A stretch of DNA of 64,000 bases from Thermaerobacter marianensis (GTDB lineage Bacteria; Bacillota; Sulfobacillia; DVGY01), in NCBI GenBank assembly GCA_020724425.1, contig DYGY01000007.1, positions 1-64,000 of the forward strand, in the 5' to 3' direction. Position 1 is the stretch's first letter. Each line of letters begins with the position of its first letter. The position numbers were made by a program, and so were the translations under genes. Shown here in pieces: positions 59,679 to 64,000 of this stretch. The notes under the pieces are model-generated. The model saw nothing but the letters and a program-made list of their open reading frames with translations. It did not search any database and was not told the DNA's origin.

Positions 59679-60035
59679 TTAAGATTTGCGTAGATCTAAG
59701 ATAAGAGTAAAGACACCTAGAATCAGAAAAACTATAAATAGCTCAACACTGTACTCTAGGACAATAAACCAGAGGTATGTGATAAGATTAATGATATCTC
59801 CTAAGACAGGTATGCCGCTTCGACGAACTCCTAGATGAAAATTAGGATCAATAATTGCTTTGTTAGCAATAAAGCCAATTACTAGAGCTAATGTAAAAAA
59901 AACAAAACTTCTACCATAACCTTTTTCGTACTCAGTGATATAAGGTAAAACTAAAGTAATTATTGCTCCTGCTAATGGAAGAACCCATAGACCAACACTG
60001 AAAAATTCATTGAATGCAAAAGATATAGCTTCCAA
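59679..60035 (-). CDS. Small four-helix membrane protein
   Basis: A 118-residue protein with four membrane helices and a conserved-looking NKAIIDPNFHLGVRRSG loop. I place the start at TTG 60035, seven bases after GGAGG (60043-60047). The open frame continues upstream through the tRNA gene, which cannot be coding. No family recognised. Confidence 0.65.
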   Translation of the reverse strand: MEAISFAFNEFFSVGLWVLPLAGAIITLVLPYITEYEKGYGRSFVFFTLALVIGFIANKAIIDPNFHLGVRRSGIPVLGDIINLITYLWFIVLEYSVELFIVFLILGVFTLILDLRKS

Positions 60036-60069
60036 GCTATCACCTCCATTATCAGTCCTATATTCTCCC

Positions 60070-60098
60070 TTGCTTTGAAAGATTCCATATGCTATTAT
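60070..60098 (+). promoter_or_regulatory. tRNA-Pro promoter
   Basis: TTGCTT (60070-60075), 17-bp spacer, TATTAT (60093-60098), 18 nt before the mature 5' end. Confidence 0.6.
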
Positions 60099-60116
60099 AG
60101 TATCGTTCCATTTGAA

Positions 60117-60194
60117 CGGGCTGTGGCGCAGCTTGGCTAGCGTGCTTGAATGGGGTTCAAGAGGCCCCCGGTTCAAATCCGGGCAGCCCGACCA
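60117..60194 (+). tRNA. tRNA-Pro (anticodon GGG)
   Basis: A full cloverleaf with encoded CCA. The acceptor stem is CGGGCTG with CAGCCCG. The D arm is GCGCAGCTTGGCTAGCGT, anticodon stem CTTGA/TCAAG with loop ATGGGGT (anticodon GGG), and the T arm is CCCCGGTTCAAATCCGGG. It reads CCC (and CCU by wobble). It is a single gene with its own promoter and terminator, opposite to its neighbours. Confidence 0.96.
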
Positions 60195-60204
60195 CTGAAA
60201 CCTA

Positions 60205-60237
60205 GACCCTGCACACGTTGCGGGGTCTTTGTATTTT
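60205..60237 (+). terminator. Terminator of tRNA-Pro
   Basis: GACCCTGCA / TGCGGGGTC (9 pairs, one G-U), then a T-rich stretch. Confidence 0.85.
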
Positions 60238-61039
60238 ACCTGTCCTTATTCTCTTGCAACAACCTTTTTATTTCCCTTAATTCCATCTCTACCTTGTCAA
60301 TCTTTTGATTGAGTTCTATGACTTTCTCCTGGATTTCTTGTGTTGCTTCTCTGTCTTTTTCACTGTCTTCAGAGATAAAGAAGGAAGCTACCTGAGCCGT
60401 TAATACAGCCACAAAACCAATACCAAGAACCATTAACAACAAAGCTATTATCTTGCCACCCCAGGTAACAGGAGCCATATCCCCATAACCAACAGTGGTT
60501 ACTGTAGTGATAGCTAGCCACCAACCATTACCAATACTACCGAGGTTTTCATCTTCTAAGAAGAAAAGCAGACTGCCTCCCACCACTATAAGTAGCATAA
60601 GAAGAATAACTACATACTGAAACTGATGGGGAGAGAATACTCTTCTAGCCCCAAGCACCACTCTTCTTGACAGGATGAATAACCTTATCAATTTTAGTAT
60701 TCCAAACACCTTACCTATTGCTAATATTCTTAGAAGTCTTGCTAACTGCCAGCTTTCAGGCACCAATAGAGGTATCGTCACTAAAACTATCACTATGTTT
60801 AGCCAATATTCCTTGAAAACACCCTTCTTTTGACCTTTAGGGCTGAGAATTAGTATGAGCAGAAACTCTCCCAAAAAAGCTAGCCAGATAATAACATTCA
60901 TTATATCTGAGACTATTCTTAAGGTCGGGTCATCTGTTAGCCTGTGTACACTCAAGACAGGAATAGATAGCAGAGCCATAATAATCATAGGTATCTCTAA
61001 TTTTTGCTTGATTTGTGCTAGATCCTTGTTCACGTTCAA
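60236..61039 (-). CDS. Voltage-gated-type potassium channel
   Basis: A 267-residue channel subunit: about six membrane helices, an S4-like segment rich in Arg/Lys (RLLRILAIGKVFGILKLIRLF), pore helix and selectivity filter TTVTTVGYGDMAPV (about 183-196), then a charged C-terminal coiled coil (KVIELNQKIDKVEMELREIK). No RCK domain is visible. It has its own terminator region. Confidence 0.92.
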   Translation of the reverse strand: MNVNKDLAQIKQKLEIPMIIMALLSIPVLSVHRLTDDPTLRIVSDIMNVIIWLAFLGEFLLILILSPKGQKKGVFKEYWLNIVIVLVTIPLLVPESWQLARLLRILAIGKVFGILKLIRLFILSRRVVLGARRVFSPHQFQYVVILLMLLIVVGGSLLFFLEDENLGSIGNGWWLAITTVTTVGYGDMAPVTWGGKIIALLLMVLGIGFVAVLTAQVASFFISEDSEKDREATQEIQEKVIELNQKIDKVEMELREIKRLLQENKDR

Positions 61040-61101
61040 ACCTCCACTTAATGTCTAGCTCTTTCTTTTCGGCAACAATAGTCCCAATCCTTTTAGACTA
61101 T

Positions 61102-61135
61102 AAAGAAAATACCCCCTCAAAGGTATTGAAGGGGT
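61102..61135 (-). terminator. Terminator of spoIVA
   Basis: A 10-bp stem (61111-61121 with 61126-61135, one wobble), followed on the minus strand by a T-rich run. Confidence 0.8.
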
Positions 61136-61151
61136 TAGCATCGAGATAGAC

Positions 61152-62630
61152 TTAGATAATGATACAAATCAAACCTACGCCACCTTCATTAGCAATCCGT
61201 TCAAGTGTTTCTCTGAGCTTGGTACGGGCGTTTTCCGGTACAGAGGCAAGTTTGTCATTAATACCTTCACGCAAAAGTTCATCGAGTGATTTGCCAAATA
61301 TGTCTGTTTCCCAAATCTTTCGAGGATCATCCTCAAACTTCTCCATTAAGTAGTTGACTAGCTGTTCTGATTGTTTTTCTGTTCCAATCATAGGTGTGAC
61401 TTCAGTAGCTACATGAACTCTAAAGAAATGAAGAGTTGAGGCGTTTGCTCTTAATCTAACCCCGAACTGGTTACCCTTTTTGATAAGCTCAGGTTCTTCA
61501 AACTCAATATCTGAGAAGTCAGGTTCTACGATACCATACCCTCTCTCACGAACATCTAGGAGGGAGCCGGATATCTTGTCATATTCCTCTTTGGCTACCT
61601 TAAAGTCTTTCATTAGTCGTAAGAGGATTCCTTTGCTACGAATATCATAACCCGTCATCTCATACATGACATCCCAGAAGAGCTCTTCCCTTGCATCAAG
61701 GTCCACATTAGCTATTCCTTCACCCATATCAAGTTCCACAATACTAGCTTCCTCAATGAATTCAAATTGAGAGATAACATCGACTGCTGCTTGCACATCT
61801 CTAATCTTAGTTACTTCCATTAGCGAATCGGTGACAGCTCTTTCAAAATCCTGCCTTAACCAGTGGGAACTATCTAGTTCTTCTACCCAGTCAGGTAGGG
61901 TGATGTTCATCTCACGAACCGGGAATTCATAAAGAACTTCCTCCATCAATGCATAGAGATCCATCTCTGTCAGTTGAGAGATATTAAGAGGAATGACCGG
62001 TACCCCATATTTCTCCTCTAAATCGATAGCCAGATCCTGAGTCTCTGCAGACATCGGATGTTTTGAGTTTAGCACTACGATAAAAGGCTTACCAATGTCA
62101 CTAATTTCACTGATAATCTTTTCTTCTGCTGGTACATAACTGTCTCTGGTAATATCGCCAAAGGAACCATCTGTGGTAATTACAAGGCCTATAGTGGCAT
62201 GATCAGTTAGAACCTTCCTTGAACCTATCTCAGCTGCTTCCTCAAAGGGAATCTCATAATCAAACCAAGGGGTATCAACTAGACGTGGACCATCATCTTC
62301 TTCATAACCTAAAGCCCCATCTACCGGATACCCTACTGAATCAACTAGGCGGACACGGAAATGTAGCTCATCCTTGAAGCTAACTTCTACAGCTTCATCA
62401 GGGACAAACTTTGGCTCTGTGGTCATAACTGTCCGACCTGCTCCCCCTTGTGGCAGCTCATCAATGGTTCTTTCCCTCTCATGAGGGTCTTCGATATATG
62501 GGATAACCAGAAGCTCCATAAACCTCTTAATAAAGCTCGACTTCCCCGTTCTTACAGGACCTAAGACTCCAATATAGATATCACCGTTAGTTCTTTGAGC
62601 AATATCACGAAAAATATTAAACTCAGCCAT
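61152..62630 (-). CDS. spoIVA: Stage IV sporulation protein A (spore coat assembly ATPase)
   Basis: A 492-residue ATPase that polymerises on the outer forespore membrane and anchors the coat. The P-loop is GPVRTGKSSFIKRF at about 24-37, and the conserved DLPQGGAGRTVMTTEPKFVP follows (seen as ELPQGGAGRT). The C-terminal end reads EGGVGLICIII, typical of the family. AAAAGGAGGG precedes the ATG. This gene firmly marks the organism as an endospore former. Confidence 0.98.
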   Translation of the reverse strand: MAEFNIFRDIAQRTNGDIYIGVLGPVRTGKSSFIKRFMELLVIPYIEDPHERERTIDELPQGGAGRTVMTTEPKFVPDEAVEVSFKDELHFRVRLVDSVGYPVDGALGYEEDDGPRLVDTPWFDYEIPFEEAAEIGSRKVLTDHATIGLVITTDGSFGDITRDSYVPAEEKIISEISDIGKPFIVVLNSKHPMSAETQDLAIDLEEKYGVPVIPLNISQLTEMDLYALMEEVLYEFPVREMNITLPDWVEELDSSHWLRQDFERAVTDSLMEVTKIRDVQAAVDVISQFEFIEEASIVELDMGEGIANVDLDAREELFWDVMYEMTGYDIRSKGILLRLMKDFKVAKEEYDKISGSLLDVRERGYGIVEPDFSDIEFEEPELIKKGNQFGVRLRANASTLHFFRVHVATEVTPMIGTEKQSEQLVNYLMEKFEDDPRKIWETDIFGKSLDELLREGINDKLASVPENARTKLRETLERIANEGGVGLICIII

Positions 62631-62794
62631 ACGCTATTAATCCCTCCTTTTCCCTTGAAGAGTTCTCAAACTTAGTCTAACCTGCTCTATGTCAATCCCC
62701 CCTTTATGGATATCTGTACCCTGGGGTAACTATTCCTTTCCCTAAACCTTTTATGCAGGTCATGTCCCTTTTAGACCAACTAATGCCAATAGGC

Positions 62795-62821
62795 AAAAAA
62801 AATAAGCCTCATAGTGAGGCT
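62795..62821 (-). terminator. Terminator after the PanE-family gene
   Basis: AGCCTCA / TGAGGCT with T8-rich run on the minus strand. The arm overlaps the stop codon. The interval 62631-62819 otherwise holds only the spoIVA leader. Confidence 0.9.
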
Positions 62822-63842
62822 AAATACTTTTAAGTAGTTTGTCTTTTCTCCTGCGCCAATCTTGTCTTTCATATCTACCATGGACCATACCTGTAAGAAT
62901 CTCTGCAAGAGTTTGGTTAACAGGTGTATCTATTCCTAATTCCCTACCCTTTTTAACTATTGCTCCATTAAGATATGATACTTCTGTTTCTTTAGCACCT
63001 TTATCCACATCTACCCAGAAAGAAGGCATCTTGTTCCCTCTGCCCCCTACCATGGCATCATAAAGCATTTTTCTTGCCAGCTTAGGAGGTAGATAACCCA
63101 TGATAGCTACATATACCCTTACAGGAAAACCAGGTAGATCAACAAGACCAATGTTTGCTTTCTTCATAACCTTTAACGCTTCTCTTAGAGCTTGTTGCTC
63201 AAGCCCAAAAAGGTCTAAATCCAAGAAGATTTCCTGAGGAGACAAATCTAGGATAGCTGATAAAGCATTAGCATTAATATTTAGCAAAAGCTTAGACCAC
63301 TTTAGACTCTCATGACTACTTATATATGTACTCTTTAAGCCGGTACTCAAAAAAAGCTCATAAACTTCAATAGCTGCCTCTTTGTTGCCAGCAAAAGGAG
63401 CTATACCAATACCACCACTATTATTCTGACTTATTACTCCAGGCTCAAGAAAGGAAGCACTAGTAGTCGTTGTACCGGCAATAACCCTATCTCCCAAAAA
63501 ATCTGCTAGAATATCCTCATTGCCAATACCATTCTGAAAACTAACAACCAGGCTGTTTTTCATATTTATCTGGATTTCTCTAGCAGCTTTAGCTGTATCA
63601 TAAGACTTGACTGTCAGGAATACCACATCAGGTTTAAAAGAACTAACCTCAGAGACATCGGTAAATGTACTGATGTTATCTAGATAGTGTTCCTGATCCT
63701 TGTTCTTAAATACAATACCTGACTTCTCTATAGCATCCATATGTGGTTTACGACCAAGCAACCCTACTTCATGACCTGCTAACCTTAGATGTGCTCCTAA
63801 GACAGACCCTAGTGCACCTGAACCAAAACATAATACCCTCAC
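62820..63842 (-). CDS. panE: 2-dehydropantoate 2-reductase family protein (PanE/ApbA)
   Basis: A 340-residue NADP-dependent dehydrogenase with FGSGALGSVLGAHLRLAGH at the N-terminus, FLTVKSYDT, SFQNGIGNEDIL, the catalytic lysine region LKWSKLLLNINANALSAIL and PSFWVDVDKGAKETEVSYLNG. Ketopantoate reductases make pantoate for CoA; paralogues act on other oxo acids. GTG start overlapping the plsY stop by one base. The gene sits where gpsA usually lies between plsY and spoIVA. Confidence 0.88.
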   Translation of the reverse strand: MRVLCFGSGALGSVLGAHLRLAGHEVGLLGRKPHMDAIEKSGIVFKNKDQEHYLDNISTFTDVSEVSSFKPDVVFLTVKSYDTAKAAREIQINMKNSLVVSFQNGIGNEDILADFLGDRVIAGTTTTSASFLEPGVISQNNSGGIGIAPFAGNKEAAIEVYELFLSTGLKSTYISSHESLKWSKLLLNINANALSAILDLSPQEIFLDLDLFGLEQQALREALKVMKKANIGLVDLPGFPVRVYVAIMGYLPPKLARKMLYDAMVGGRGNKMPSFWVDVDKGAKETEVSYLNGAIVKKGRELGIDTPVNQTLAEILTGMVHGRYERQDWRRRKDKLLKSI

Positions 63843-64000
63843 TACTCTTTCTCCTTTTTCTCTGTCGCATATCTTTGACTAAACTTTAGTTCCTCTCCCT
63901 TAATAAGTCTCTGAATGTTAGCCTTATGCCTCACTAACACAAACAGAGAACCAATTACACCAAAAAGTATATAAGCTAGAGGTGCCCCTGTTAGATATAG
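63842..64000 (-). CDS. plsY: Glycerol-3-phosphate acyltransferase PlsY, C-terminal part (partial)
   Basis: A minus-strand frame enters at the window edge and ends at TAG (63844-63842). The visible 52 residues contain one membrane helix (LAYILFGVIGSLFVLVRHKAN) and the typical PlsY C-terminus RHKANIQRLIKGEE followed by a longer charged tail. PlsY transfers the acyl group of acyl-phosphate to glycerol-3-phosphate. The N-terminal three-quarters lie outside the window. Confidence 0.85.
   Translation of the reverse strand, partial: LYLTGAPLAYILFGVIGSLFVLVRHKANIQRLIKGEELKFSQRYATEKKEKE

Noticed and set aside
60036-60176. Upstream extension of the small membrane protein frame through the tRNA-Pro locus
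   Set aside because: The frame runs antisense through a perfect tRNA cloverleaf; the good ribosome site and TTG at 60035 give the more likely start.
62631-62800. Sigma-E promoter for spoIVA
   Set aside because: No pair of -35/-10 elements with acceptable spacing was visible, although sigma-E control is expected from other species.
1-64000. CRISPR arrays, prophage, rRNA operons, complete transposons
   Set aside because: No regularly spaced repeats, phage structural or integrase genes, rRNA signatures or transposase frames were seen on either strand.

Overview
The window looks like a chromosomal segment of an AT-leaning, endospore-forming, anaerobic member of the Bacillota (Clostridia grade). 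Evidence for this is the sporulation gene set (spoVS, spoVK, spoIVA, and YmdB- and YlbF-type genes), the gene order end-of-recA / rny / spoVS / miaB-mutS-mutL-miaA-hfq / spoVK-hflX / glnR-glnA / lexA-yneA, which as I recall it parallels the Bacillus subtilis order, an ADP-forming acetyl-CoA synthetase, and a short-form adenosylhomocysteinase. I cannot name the genus.

Layout. 1-12.2 kb (+): recA tail, ribonuclease Y, YmdB phosphodiesterase, SpoVS, an acyl-CoA dehydrogenase, an M19 dipeptidase, a PHP phosphoesterase, ADP-forming acetyl-CoA synthetase with a DRTGG/BioD-like partner, an apparently inserted HIT gene flanked by a 69-bp direct repeat, and a small Xre/membrane-protein operon. 12.2-18.7 kb (-): a metabolic island with a putrescine-type aminotransferase, an opine-dehydrogenase-family enzyme behind a c-di-AMP (ydaO/yuaA) riboswitch, and P5C dehydrogenase. 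It also holds a decayed YjbQ gene and a frameshifted Cu/Zn superoxide dismutase. 18.8-21.5 kb (+): methyltransferase / MGT glycosyltransferase / methyltransferase. 21.6-34.6 kb (+): the conserved DNA-repair, tRNA-modification and nitrogen core. 34.6-35.7 kb: divergent lexA and yneA with three SOS boxes, followed by a 28-bp sequence that I read as the chromosomal dif site. 36-40.5 kb (+): DNRLRE protein, assimilatory APS reductase and ATP sulfurylase, polysaccharide deacetylase, acetyltransferase.

40.5-64 kb is almost entirely minus strand: a second deacetylase, surE, a degenerate ComEC-like protein, an MTA/SAH salvage operon (mtnP-ahcY-mtaD), ndk, a surface-glycan cluster (five glycosyltransferases and a large polytopic protein) containing a small palindromic remnant, an InlB-repeat lipoprotein, tRNA-Pro(GGG), a K+ channel, spoIVA, a PanE-family dehydrogenase where gpsA is commonly found, and the end of plsY. 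The change from mostly plus to mostly minus genes lies within about 5 kb of the dif candidate, as expected if the window spans the replication terminus.

The observations I rate highest are the dif site beside the SOS cell-division locus, the c-di-AMP riboswitch in front of an opine dehydrogenase, and the HIT-gene insertion whose duplicated terminators carry compensatory base-pair changes. I see no CRISPR array, rRNA, prophage or intact transposase gene. All functional calls come from reading motifs by eye; no database search was run.
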